From Solibacillus faecavium (GTDB lineage Bacteria; Bacillota; Bacilli; Bacillales_A; Planococcaceae), in the NCBI RefSeq assembly GCF_014836905.1, contig NZ_JACSPZ010000009.1, positions 95,256-159,255 on the forward strand: a stretch of 64,000 nucleotides of DNA. Direction: 5' to 3'. Of this stretch, positions 1 through 8,013 are shown one piece after another (within the stretch, counting starts at the first letter, position 1; each line of letters opens with the position of its first letter). The translations under genes and the position numbers were made by a program. A model generated the notes under the pieces. The model was not told the origin of the DNA. It did no database searches and worked only from the letters and a program-made list of their open reading frames with translations.

Positions 1-702
1 GATTCCTAAATATTTACGCTTAAGCTGTTCGTCTTCGATTAAACCTTGCATTTCCCCTGATTGCACAGTCCGCCCGTCATCAATCAATGTGAATGTATCG
101 CCGATTTTACTCGCCATCATAAAGTTCTGTTCAACAAGTACGATCGATGTATGCTTTTTCATTTCAGTAATAGCTTCCATTACTTTCTCGATAACAATTG
201 GCGCAAGGCCTTTGGATGGTTCATCGATTAGAAGCAGCTTGCTGTCGTTGACAAAAGCCCTTGCCATCGCAAGCATTTGCTTTTGGCCACCCGATAAGTT
301 GCCTCCTTGCTTTTTCCAAAACTTTTTTAAATCCGGGAATAACTCTAAAATGTACGCTTGCTTTTGCATTGTCGCATCGGTTTCTTTTCGAATCGCCACT
401 TTCATGTTTTCCTCCACTGTCAGCTGCCCGAAAATTCCCTGATCCTCAGGCACATAGCCAATTCCACTGTTGGCAATATCATAAGGTGCCATTTTCGTAA
501 TATCTTTCCCGTCGAACTGAATCGTACCTTTCGACGCCGGTGTTAAGCCCATAATCGTGCGAAGCGTCGTCGTTTTCCCAGCGCCATTCCGCCCTAGTAA
601 AACTGAAACTTCTCCTGCTTTCGCTTCAAAATTGATGCCTTGCAAAATATGATATTGTGAAATAAACGTTTCCACACGCTCTAACGTTAAAATATTACTC
701 AT
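1..702 (-). CDS. livF: Branched-chain amino acid type ABC transporter ATP-binding protein LivF (3' end at window edge)
   Basis: Cytoplasmic ATPase that would power uptake of a branched-chain amino acid or similar small amide substrate. The reverse-strand translation begins MSNILTLERV and shows a Walker A motif (GRNGAGKTT), the ABC signature LSGGQ, a Walker B (LLLIDEP) and a switch-region His replaced by Gln in LVEQN, as is usual in LivF. All 234 codons in the window are open and the last residues, YLGI, match the normal LivF C-terminus, so only the last codon or two and the stop lie outside. The start overlaps the livG stop by 8 bp and has an AGGAGG site 7-8 bp upstream, so the two are translationally coupled. 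The membrane genes livH and livM are not in the window and may follow. Confidence 0.9.
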   Translation of the reverse strand, partial: MSNILTLERVETFISQYHILQGINFEAKAGEVSVLLGRNGAGKTTTLRTIMGLTPASKGTIQFDGKDITKMAPYDIANSGIGYVPEDQGIFGQLTVEENMKVAIRKETDATMQKQAYILELFPDLKKFWKKQGGNLSGGQKQMLAMARAFVNDSKLLLIDEPSKGLAPIVIEKVMEAITEMKKHTSIVLVEQNFMMASKIGDTFTLIDDGRTVQSGEMQGLIEDEQLKRKYLGI

Positions 703-1456
703 ATGCAAGGCCTCCTAAATACGCTTGTTGTACCGTTTCATTGTTCATAATCTCTTCAGGTGTTCCATCAGCTAATAGCGCCCCGTTGAACAGTACCATA
801 ATTGAATCGGATAAATCGATAATCATATCCATTTTGTGCTCAATTAATAAGATGGTCTTATCACCGCGCTCCTTAATGGAACGAATTACATCCAATATTG
901 CAGGTACTTCCTCCAGTGACATGCCGGCTGTCGGCTCATCCAATAGTAAAATTTCAGTATCAAGTGCCAGTAACATTCCGATTTCCAGTTTTCTTTTTTC
1001 ACCATGGGAAAGCTGATTCGCCACTTGATGCATTTTGTCGGTTAATAGCACTTGTTCCAAAATCTCAACCGCTTCATTCGTAATCTCTTTATATTTCAGA
1101 AAGTGGTTGAGCATGTGAAAGCGCACTTTCCGCTTCGACTGAACGGCAAGGCGTACATTTTCCAGTACCGTTAAATTCGGAAACACATTCGTAATTTGAA
1201 ATGAACGCCCGATACCTAAACGAGTTCGTTCAACAGAAGACTTTTTATGAAGTGATAACCCTTTAAAAAACACATCGCCTTCAGTTGGCTCCAGTTCACC
1301 ACTGATTAAATTAAAGAAAGTTGTTTTTCCTGCACCATTCGGACCAATAATGGATTTAAAATGCTTTGGTGCCATTTCAAAGTTAATATTATCTACCGCT
1401 TTATGCTCACCAAACTTAATCGATAAATTGCTCGTTTTTATAATCGGTTCCATCAT
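695..1456 (-). CDS. livG: Branched-chain amino acid type ABC transporter ATP-binding protein LivG
   Basis: Second ATPase of the transporter, 253 residues, the usual LivG length. It has Walker A GPNGAGKTT near residue 37, the signature LSHGEKRKLE, Walker B LLLDEPTAG and the H-loop LIEHKMD. The extended region between Walker A and signature (ITNVFPNLTV and following) is typical of the LivG/BCA subfamily. Two adjacent ATGs (1456 and 1453) are possible starts behind a GAGGGTGAG site; the protein begins MMEP or MEP. It lies between livF (8 bp overlap) and the binding-protein gene, separated from the latter by a terminator and a repeat element. That suggests the ATPases are transcribed by read-through or from their own promoter. 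Substrate cannot be read from sequence. Confidence 0.9.
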   Translation of the reverse strand: MMEPIIKTSNLSIKFGEHKAVDNINFEMAPKHFKSIIGPNGAGKTTFFNLISGELEPTEGDVFFKGLSLHKKSSVERTRLGIGRSFQITNVFPNLTVLENVRLAVQSKRKVRFHMLNHFLKYKEITNEAVEILEQVLLTDKMHQVANQLSHGEKRKLEIGMLLALDTEILLLDEPTAGMSLEEVPAILDVIRSIKERGDKTILLIEHKMDMIIDLSDSIMVLFNGALLADGTPEEIMNNETVQQAYLGGLAYE

Positions 1457-1470
1457 CTCACCCTCTCATA

Positions 1471-1575
1471 TTGATTTACATTGCGGGTCGGACGCTTTCC
1501 AGGGGCCAGGCTCGTGCCTGTAGTCTCTCGCTCGGGTTGGTCCCTAGGAGTCGCCTCCCCTCCATTCCAATCAAC
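1471..1575 (+). repeat. Intergenic GTTGATT-type repeat element, copy 1
   Basis: About 105 bp between livG and the binding-protein gene. The left end TTGATTTACATTGCGGGTCG and right end CTCCATTCCAATCAAC match the ends of the copies at 14259, 18098 (reverse) and 22197. Terminal TTGATT / AATCAA are inverted, and GGACGCTTTCC and AGTCGCCTCCCC are shared internal blocks. It is GC-rich compared with its surroundings. No reading frame with a ribosome site is present. I recognise this as a kind of repeat common between genes of Bacillaceae, but know no firm function. Confidence 0.75.
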
Positions 1576-1621
1576 TCATTTTCATAAACCTTTCCATTTC
1601 GTATAAACGCCATGGAAACCT

Positions 1622-1668
1622 TTATAACAAAAGGCTGTCTTGAAAGTTCAACACTTTTTAGACAGCCT
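1622..1668 (-). terminator. Intrinsic terminator after the substrate-binding-protein gene
   Basis: AGGCTGTCT at 1632-1640 pairs with AGACAGCCT at 1660-1668, giving a perfect 9-bp stem with a 19-nt loop. Read on the minus strand it is followed by TTTTGTTAT. It lies 10 bp after the stop of the binding-protein gene. This would keep the binding protein more abundant than the downstream ATPases. Confidence 0.85.
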
Positions 1669-1678
1669 CACTTATTTA

Positions 1679-2935
1679 CTAATTTAAAATAGGAGGTTCC
1701 GTTTCTTCTGGTAGTAGTTCACGTATTAATACCGGTACTGGATAATCAAATTCCGCTACCTTTTCAAGTCGGATGGCATACATCGTTTGTAATGCCTGGT
1801 GGTCTTCTTTACGGAATGTCATCGTTCCTTTTGGTGTCTCGAATGACATACCTTCCATTAATGGAATAAGTGCATTTCCATCGGCATCACCACCTGATTT
1901 TTTCAATGCTTCTACAATGGCAACCGCCGCTGTAAATCCGCCTGGTGTGAACAAATCCGGTACCTCTCCGTTGAATCTTGCTTTATGCTCTTCTACTAAC
2001 CAATCATTTACTTCATTGTTTGGTAATGTATGGTGATATACCGAGAATCCTTCCATTCCTACTAAAGGCTCCATAAATTGAAGCGCAATAATATCGGGTG
2101 CTCCAGTTGAAATTTTAATCCCTTTTTCCTGTAGCTTTAGATCTGCAATCTGGTTCCATGGAGAGTTAGCCCCTGCCCATACAACGAATAAAAACTCTGG
2201 TTTTGCTTCAATAATTTTTTGTAAGTTGGATGTAAAGTCGGTTGCTGCTGGATCTGCATATTCTTCCAATACAATGTCAGCTCCTAACTTTTCAGCTGCC
2301 GCTTTAAATGCCGATACCCCATCCCAACCGAATGAATAGTCAGGTGCGAATGTTGCGATTTTTACACCTTCTCCTGCAATTGCCGCTGCAGCTGCATAAG
2401 CATCCTGTGATGAATTACGTGCTGTTCTGAAAATGTAAGGGTTAAACTCTGAACCTGTAATACTATCTGCTACTGCTGGTTCAACAATCATAATCTTTTC
2501 GTACTCTTCTGCTAGTGGAAGTACTGCCAATGTGTCACCTGAACTTGAAGAGCCCACTAAAAAATCAACTGCGTCATCTTCCAATAGCTTCGTTGCCTTT
2601 TGCACCGCTACTTCCGGTTTTGTTTCTGTATCTTCCCAAACGACTTCAATTTTACGTCCTTCCACTTCCATCGTGCCGTCTGTTGCATATTCAAGACCTA
2701 GTTCAAAGCCGTTTCTCGTTTGTTTACCGTACGATTCAAGTGCTCCTGTTAATGATGCAAGTACACCAACTTTAATCGGATCTGATGAAGCAGCTGTTTC
2801 TTTTGTACCGCTTTCACCTTGCTCAGCTGAAGTAGATGTAGTTGATGAATCATCACTGTCTGCTGAATCACTGTTACATGCAACTAATAAGAAAACCGAT
2901 AACACCGCAAAAATTAACCATAAACGCTTTTTCAT
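1679..2935 (-). CDS. ABC transporter substrate-binding lipoprotein, branched-chain amino acid/amide family
   Basis: Extracellular ligand-binding lipoprotein of the LivJ/AmiC/UrtA fold (periplasmic-binding-protein type 6), 418 residues. The N-terminus has a Lys-rich start, a hydrophobic stretch and lipobox LVAC with Cys20 as the lipidated residue, followed by an acidic Ser/Thr/Asp/Glu-rich linker to about residue 52. The mature domain begins KVGVLASLTG, the classical first strand of this family. FRTARNSSQD, FAPDYSFGWD and YHHTLPNNEV follow as expected. Its downstream neighbours on the same strand are livG and livF. The ligand could be branched-chain amino acids, urea or short amides; the sequence does not decide. 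An AT-rich 475-bp region with a periodic repeat array lies upstream. Confidence 0.88.
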   Translation of the reverse strand: MKKRLWLIFAVLSVFLLVACNSDSADSDDSSTTSTSAEQGESGTKETAASSDPIKVGVLASLTGALESYGKQTRNGFELGLEYATDGTMEVEGRKIEVVWEDTETKPEVAVQKATKLLEDDAVDFLVGSSSSGDTLAVLPLAEEYEKIMIVEPAVADSITGSEFNPYIFRTARNSSQDAYAAAAAIAGEGVKIATFAPDYSFGWDGVSAFKAAAEKLGADIVLEEYADPAATDFTSNLQKIIEAKPEFLFVVWAGANSPWNQIADLKLQEKGIKISTGAPDIIALQFMEPLVGMEGFSVYHHTLPNNEVNDWLVEEHKARFNGEVPDLFTPGGFTAAVAIVEALKKSGGDADGNALIPLMEGMSFETPKGTMTFRKEDHQALQTMYAIRLEKVAEFDYPVPVLIRELLPEETEPPILN

Positions 2936-3096
2936 TCAATGTCCCTCCCAGCAATATTTTCAGCATAGCTATCTGCTTAATCGTAATGTAACATCGCCAA
3001 GTTACAAATGAGTTACATTCAATAAATGGAATTTGGAATAAAGGGGGAATTCTGGAGAGAACTTGAGGCGTTATGCCATTGCCCGACCTAAGAGAT

Positions 3097-3306
3097 TTCT
3101 AATACACAGCGAATTTTTTTCTGAAAATTAATTTGTTCTAATAAAAGTTGATATCTTCTAATAAAAATTAATTTGTTCTAATATAAATTCGATTTTCTAA
3201 TATATAGTTTGGTTGTGCTAGTATCGCTTCGCATTGTTCTAAAATCGGTTCTCAATCTTCTAATTCCGCTCTGCCTTTTTCTAATAAGCTGCTCGACTGT
3301 TCTAAT
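3097..3306. repeat. 21-bp-pitch TTCTAAT array (array A)
   Basis: In the 475-bp gap upstream of the binding-protein gene, TTCTAAT or a one- or two-base variant starts at 3097, 3119, 3136, 3156, 3176, 3195, 3216, 3237, 3258, 3279 and 3300. The last six are spaced exactly 21 bp; the earlier ones are spaced 17-22 bp. Only the 7-bp motif is kept, and the 14 bp between motifs differ from unit to unit. No promoter-like sequence or reading frame explains this. Array C near 55 kb has the same motif on the other strand. Confidence 0.8.
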
Positions 3307-3362
3307 AAAACGCTCTTCACGTTTCCTCCCTTTAATAACCCGTACGCTCTAGCCTTCCCAAT

Positions 3363-3400
3363 TAAAAAAGCTATGTCGAAATTATATTTTCAACATAGCT
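3363..3400 (-). terminator. Intrinsic terminator of the STAND/BTAD regulator gene
   Basis: AGCTATGT at 3369-3376 pairs with ACATAGCT at 3393-3400, and the stem extends inward through GAAA/TTTC. On the minus strand a run of T follows (3363-3368). It lies 11 bp after the stop codon at 3411. Confidence 0.9.
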
Positions 3401-3410
3401 CTCAATCTAT

Positions 3411-6400
3411 TTACATTTTTAATACAAGTTCATACAATTGCTCGGTCGGGTCCATCGGTGTAATTTTATATTGCACATCAAGGACATTGACGCAGCGCTC
3501 ATATTGTTTTAGTGCTTCCCGGCGATTACCTAAATAATAATGGGCAAGCATCAACAACCGATACCCCTCTTCATGTCCTTCATCAAGTGCAATAATTCGT
3601 TCTGCCCAACGAATAACTTTATCAAATTCTTGAAGCCGTACATAGTTTTGTGCGACACGTTCCAGAATTTTAAGTATTTGCTCATTATAATGCGCCTGAA
3701 TCGATTCAATCCACTCACGTTCAATATCGGAACAAAATTGGCCGTCCACTAGTCTCATTGCAAGCTTTAGCCATTCATTTGAAAGCTTGGCTGTTTTTTC
3801 TTCCATTCCCCGTTGTGCATAATACGTAAAATGCGCTACATCACTTTGAATCCAACGACTTTCCAGTTTATATAAATGTTGGCGACGAGTGATAAAATTG
3901 CTTTCCTCACGTGCGGAACGTGTGGGCTCTAACGTTTTTAACATTGCATTAAAAACAACTTTAAAATCGCGTTGCATCGCTTCTTCATCCTGTTGCCAAA
4001 TCGCTTCACAGATTTGCTGGCGCGATACGAATTGCTCACGGTGAATATATAAATACAAAAACAGTTCTTTCGCTTTCATTCGTTTCCACTCTTTATCATG
4101 TATGACATGATATTCTCGACGAATCTGAATAGGACCAAACAACGTCAGGGCTAGTTCTGTACTCGGCGCTTCCTGTATTTTCAATTGATCGAATACAGGC
4201 ATTTCAAGTTGGAGTTGTTTAGCAAGCTGGACAAATATGATTAAATGCTGTGGTCCGAAAAGGGTTTTCTTTTCCATAAAAAATGGATAGTCATTCACAC
4301 ATAGTTCCCAAAAATACTGATAGTGTTCGGATGCTTTCCATTTATCATCCACTTTTAAAAAACAATACGCCAGCCAAAAAGAACAAACCATTTGTCCATA
4401 CGTATCTTCACTACGCTCATAGTAAGATAAAGCTTGCTTGGCCGTATCGATCGCTTCCTCATAATGGCTATTTTCCGCCAGCACTTTCGTTAATGCTGTC
4501 AGTAAAAATGCAGACATCCAAAAATCCTGTACTTTGTTTGTTTCCCTTAATCCTATTTGGGCATGGCGCTTCGCCTCAACAACATTATTGCGATAATATA
4601 AAATGAGCCCCATATAGCACTCGGCTGTAATACGCTTAACATGTATTTGATTTAATAGCTCCAGTGTCTCATCAAAGCATGCTTTTGCACGCTCAAAATC
4701 TTTCATTTCCATATTTAAAAGTGCAAGTCCTTTACGTAGCTTTGTAAGCGCAAGCGTGTAGGGCATATCAACAAGCTCTTCTTTGCCACCTTCAATAATA
4801 CGTGTATAGGCCTGTATATTTTCACCCATTAATATATCAATTAAAACGAGGAGTAAATCTGTCGTACGATGTGCTTCTTCCCATTGAAAGGGTTTTGATA
4901 TTCGTGCATTTAACAACTCTTTTGCTTTTTCCAATTGACCATGCCGTAAATAAAGACGCGCATCAATATTGTTAATGCTTAACTGTAGATTTTGAGAATT
5001 ACTCCATCGAAGAGCCTCCCCTGCTTTCCCTAAATTAATGAGATTTTCAGTATAAAGGCTATTAATAAGATGACGTTCTGTATCACTGAGTTTTACTTCA
5101 TTTAATAATGCGATAGCTTGCTGCAAATGGTGTTCTGCAAAAACTGGCTGTAGGGTGTCCAAATAAATATTGGCAAGGCCAAATTGTGAGCGCATTAAAA
5201 ATAATTGATCTTGCTGCAATTGAGCTTTTATAAAACATTCATTGTACGCATTTTTCGCCTTCTCATATTGTGCACGGTACCGCTGACATTCCCCTTCATA
5301 ATAGAGAAGCTGATACGGCTTTTGATCGAGTGAAAAGTCTTTCAACCTTTCCAATAGAAATTCGAATTGACCGGCTTCAATAAATTGAGGAGCGAAATGC
5401 AGTAATAATTGGATATAATAATGCTGATTTTTTAGTTGTTTAGCATGTGTGACCGCGAGTACTCCTAAGTTTTGGAGAGCATAATACTCGGCAGCCTGTT
5501 CATGAAACTCCTCATATAGGTCCGAGTAGTATTCACTCAACCGTTGCTGCAGGAATTGTTGGAACAATGCATGAAAACGGTATTTTGTTCCTCCTGCTAA
5601 CGGCGTAATAAACGCAAGCTCGTCTAATTTCGGCTTAACTTGTTCAATCCATTCCAGCCCATATAGCTCCGTAATGACATCAAGCGATATAACTTGATGA
5701 ATACCAAGCTTTAAAAGCTGAAGCTGAAGTTGCTCGTCTAACTTGTCGAACACTTCTGCAGATAGGTAGTCAAAAAAATTCCCGACCGTTCCTTCTGCAA
5801 TATCAATAAGCTTTTCCTGACTATACTTAGCCTTATAGCCAAGCAGCATAATTGCCATTGCCCAGCCTTCTGTCATTTGCATAATAAATTCACACTGTTC
5901 ATCGGTTAATTGACGCTCAAAGAAAGCTTCAAATAAATATTGGACATCATCTTCAGTAAAAATAAACTCCTGCTCTAAACATTCTATTAACTGATTATTC
6001 ATTCGAAGCGTTAACAAACAGCTCCACTCCGGCATTTTCCTCGTCGCCACTATAATATGGAGATTGCTAGGTAAATATTGAAGTATTTGATTCATGACGT
6101 AATTAATTTGAAACACATGCGATACATGGTGATAGTCGTCCAGCACGATTAAAAATGGTTCTTTAATATCGTGCAGCTCATTGGCAATTTGCTTTGAAAG
6201 CTGCAATAACTCTTCCATGTTATGAAACTTTACTGTTACATCCCACCCTTTTAGCTTTTCGCCAAATGAAGGGAAATGCTGTTGGATACTAAAAATAAAA
6301 TGGCGTAAAAACGGAAATATCGAATCATCATCTGGTGTTATTTGATACCAGGCGCATTTAGTTTTTTGATCATTTATAAATTGACTAATAAGCGATGTTT

Positions 6401-6542
6401 TTCCATACCCTGCGCTACTATGTAAAATGGTACATTTTGCATGTGGCCAATCTGAAAGCTTCTTCATTAATTTTGCTCTTCTTAAATAGTTATTCGCCGG
6501 TGTCGGAGGTATAAGTTTCGAGACAAAAATATGTTGCTCCAT
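3411..6542 (-). CDS. Large MalT-like STAND ATPase transcriptional regulator with C-terminal wHTH/BTAD domains
   Basis: Cytoplasmic signal-sensing transcription factor, about 1043 residues. The N-terminal part has a P-loop (SSAGYGKTS, near residue 45) and a Walker B-like LIVLDDYHH, as in MalT/LAL STAND ATPases. The middle, about residues 350-780, is a long series of TPR-like helical hairpins. The C-terminus from about 800 (LTLFGPIQIRRE, then KAKELFLYLYIHRE) is an OmpR/SARP-type winged helix, followed by a bacterial transcriptional activator domain ending LYELVLKM. It has no LuxR-type HTH. I prefer the ATG at 6542, with GGGGTGGG upstream, over the GTG at 6551. It lies just upstream of the liv-type transporter on the same strand, and control of that transporter is an inference from position. 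Confidence 0.82.
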   Translation of the reverse strand: MEQHIFVSKLIPPTPANNYLRRAKLMKKLSDWPHAKCTILHSSAGYGKTSLISQFINDQKTKCAWYQITPDDDSIFPFLRHFIFSIQQHFPSFGEKLKGWDVTVKFHNMEELLQLSKQIANELHDIKEPFLIVLDDYHHVSHVFQINYVMNQILQYLPSNLHIIVATRKMPEWSCLLTLRMNNQLIECLEQEFIFTEDDVQYLFEAFFERQLTDEQCEFIMQMTEGWAMAIMLLGYKAKYSQEKLIDIAEGTVGNFFDYLSAEVFDKLDEQLQLQLLKLGIHQVISLDVITELYGLEWIEQVKPKLDELAFITPLAGGTKYRFHALFQQFLQQRLSEYYSDLYEEFHEQAAEYYALQNLGVLAVTHAKQLKNQHYYIQLLLHFAPQFIEAGQFEFLLERLKDFSLDQKPYQLLYYEGECQRYRAQYEKAKNAYNECFIKAQLQQDQLFLMRSQFGLANIYLDTLQPVFAEHHLQQAIALLNEVKLSDTERHLINSLYTENLINLGKAGEALRWSNSQNLQLSINNIDARLYLRHGQLEKAKELLNARISKPFQWEEAHRTTDLLLVLIDILMGENIQAYTRIIEGGKEELVDMPYTLALTKLRKGLALLNMEMKDFERAKACFDETLELLNQIHVKRITAECYMGLILYYRNNVVEAKRHAQIGLRETNKVQDFWMSAFLLTALTKVLAENSHYEEAIDTAKQALSYYERSEDTYGQMVCSFWLAYCFLKVDDKWKASEHYQYFWELCVNDYPFFMEKKTLFGPQHLIIFVQLAKQLQLEMPVFDQLKIQEAPSTELALTLFGPIQIRREYHVIHDKEWKRMKAKELFLYLYIHREQFVSRQQICEAIWQQDEEAMQRDFKVVFNAMLKTLEPTRSAREESNFITRRQHLYKLESRWIQSDVAHFTYYAQRGMEEKTAKLSNEWLKLAMRLVDGQFCSDIEREWIESIQAHYNEQILKILERVAQNYVRLQEFDKVIRWAERIIALDEGHEEGYRLLMLAHYYLGNRREALKQYERCVNVLDVQYKITPMDPTEQLYELVLKM

Positions 6543-6710
6543 GCTTCCCACCCCATTTACAGTTAATTACAAATATATTAACACAAAGCAGATAATTATT
6601 CTGTTAAATACAGATTTTTTACATATACTTAACCCCTACTAATAAGTTTATTACTATAGTGGGCTTAATATTAAAGATGTTTAGGAAAAAGACTGTTTCC
6701 CCGGTTTAAG

Positions 6711-6893
6711 CTAGAATATTTTATCCCAGATCATTAATATAATAAGTAAAGATGCAGCAACCGTCATAAAGCTGATTAGAATATAACCAATAATACGAAT
6801 TGGTTTTGGCATTTGCTTCATATTATAGGAACTCGGTGTACCTATATGTTTTTGATAATGCTCATCTACATCGTTGAATGGTTTTTTCTCCAT
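6711..6893 (-). CDS. Small single-span membrane protein, unknown function
   Basis: A 60-residue protein beginning MEKKPFNDVDEHY. It has a charged, Tyr/His-containing N-terminal half and one C-terminal membrane helix (about residues 35-57, IIGYILISFMTVAASLLIIL). The ATG at 6893 follows GAAGGA. A GTG at 6902 with AAAGGA at good spacing is an alternative adding three residues. A much longer upstream open frame is AT-rich and lacks a ribosome site. I do not recognise a family. Confidence 0.6.
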   Translation of the reverse strand: MEKKPFNDVDEHYQKHIGTPSSYNMKQMPKPIRIIGYILISFMTVAASLLIILMIWDKIF

Positions 6894-7150
6894 TTCCTTC
6901 ACTTCATTCCTTTTTCTATATATACATTTTTCTGGAAGAGAAAGTTTCAAAATACACGCGTTTTTAAATGTATGAAAATATGCATGAAAATATCTTATAA
7001 AACATATTATTATAAGGTATGAAAGCGGAAACAAACGCTAAAAATATATAATTACCAACGATTTATGAACATTCATTCAATAAAAAAGAGGTAAATTACA
7101 CTTTACTTAATTTTCTGAATATTGTATAGTTATAAAAAGGAGCTGATAAT

Positions 7151-7258
7151 ATGATTAACTACACTTATTTAGCTACAGATGACAATGACGTTTCTTACTT
7201 ATTCGAAGACAACAGTGATTTCTTCGATTTAGACAGCTTTGATGACAATGATATTTAA
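7151..7258 (+). CDS. 35-residue acidic peptide gene
   Basis: A short gene, 35 codons plus stop, starting MINYTYLATDDNDVSYLF and ending FDDNDI. It is strongly acidic (about 12 Asp/Glu, no Lys or Arg). Support for it being real: AAAAAGGAG 8 bp before the ATG, a plausible promoter just upstream (TTACTT, 16-17 bp, TATAGT), and a strong terminator about 35 bp after the stop. Codon use is normal for the region. No family recognised. A regulatory or anti-σ/inhibitor-like role is possible, but there is no direct evidence. Confidence 0.6.
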   Translation: MINYTYLATDDNDVSYLFEDNSDFFDLDSFDDNDI

Positions 7259-7292
7259 AGAACATTCATACGACTTGGATTGTAATAAAACG

Positions 7293-7336
7293 AAAAAGGA
7301 TGTGGCGGATTAATAATTACCCGCTACATCCTTTTT
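7293..7336. terminator. Bidirectional terminator
   Basis: A long stem of AAAAAGGATGTGGCGG (7293-7308) with CCGCTACATCCTTTTT (7321-7336) has one mismatch and A/T tracts on both sides. It can therefore end the acidic-peptide transcript on plus and the GNAT gene on minus, whose stop codon touches it. Confidence 0.92.
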
Positions 7337-8013
7337 CATTTTACATATTGGATCAACCATTCATCTTGCTGCTTTTTCATAGAAATGCCGATAAAGCCTT
7401 GTTGTATAAGCTGTTGCTGAGCATTTGTCTCATTCATTGAAACATAACGTTCTTCAGCCCATTGACGGTCTACTTCCGACAGCTTCTTCATAAATACATA
7501 GCGCAATTTTCCACCGTATTTCAGCTTTAATGCTGCTATATGCATATTTTGAGAGAACTTGTCTTTCATGCTCGCGATATTACCCGGCATCACCGTTGCA
7601 CAGACAACATTATATTTTGCCAGATTTACTTGTTGCATAATAATGTTTGCCATTGTCCGTTGTAATCCATAGCCCCGATATTGCGGGTGTACATTTGATA
7701 TTTCTTGGTACAGCACTTTTTTCAGTTCATCTTCTGTTTGTAAACCGATATCATACCCTAAATGCTCCTCATCAATAACCGGTTCAAGTAAAGCTCGAAA
7801 TGCAATTAATTTCTCTTTAACGAAAACACCAATCATTAGGCCATTTCCTTTTAATATAAAGCCCAATTCTCCTTCGTCAAGTGGCTGTAAAATCGCTTTA
7901 TCCGGCAATGCGTCTACGACTTCCTGCTGCAGGTTCATTAACTGCGGTATATGGGATTCATTCAGTAAATTAACGGTGAACTCATCATTCCCTAAAAATC
8001 CTGTCGCAATCAT
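7336..8013 (-). CDS. GNAT-family N-acyltransferase
   Basis: About 225 residues. The acyl-CoA-binding motif A is seen at VHPQYRGYGLQ, followed by the helix TMANIIMQQ and motif B around VCATVMPGNIASMK. The ATG at 8013 shares its A with the TAA of the preceding enolase-superfamily gene (TAATG), so coupling is very likely. An upstream ATG at 8028 lies inside the preceding gene without a ribosome site. Known precedent: in several Bacilli a GNAT succinyltransferase sits beside an N-succinylamino-acid racemase of the enolase superfamily and converts D-amino acids irreversibly to the L-form. A similar two-step role is possible here, but the acyl donor and substrate are not readable. Confidence 0.78.
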   Translation of the reverse strand: MIATGFLGNDEFTVNLLNESHIPQLMNLQQEVVDALPDKAILQPLDEGELGFILKGNGLMIGVFVKEKLIAFRALLEPVIDEEHLGYDIGLQTEDELKKVLYQEISNVHPQYRGYGLQRTMANIIMQQVNLAKYNVVCATVMPGNIASMKDKFSQNMHIAALKLKYGGKLRYVFMKKLSEVDRQWAEERYVSMNETNAQQQLIQQGFIGISMKKQQDEWLIQYVK

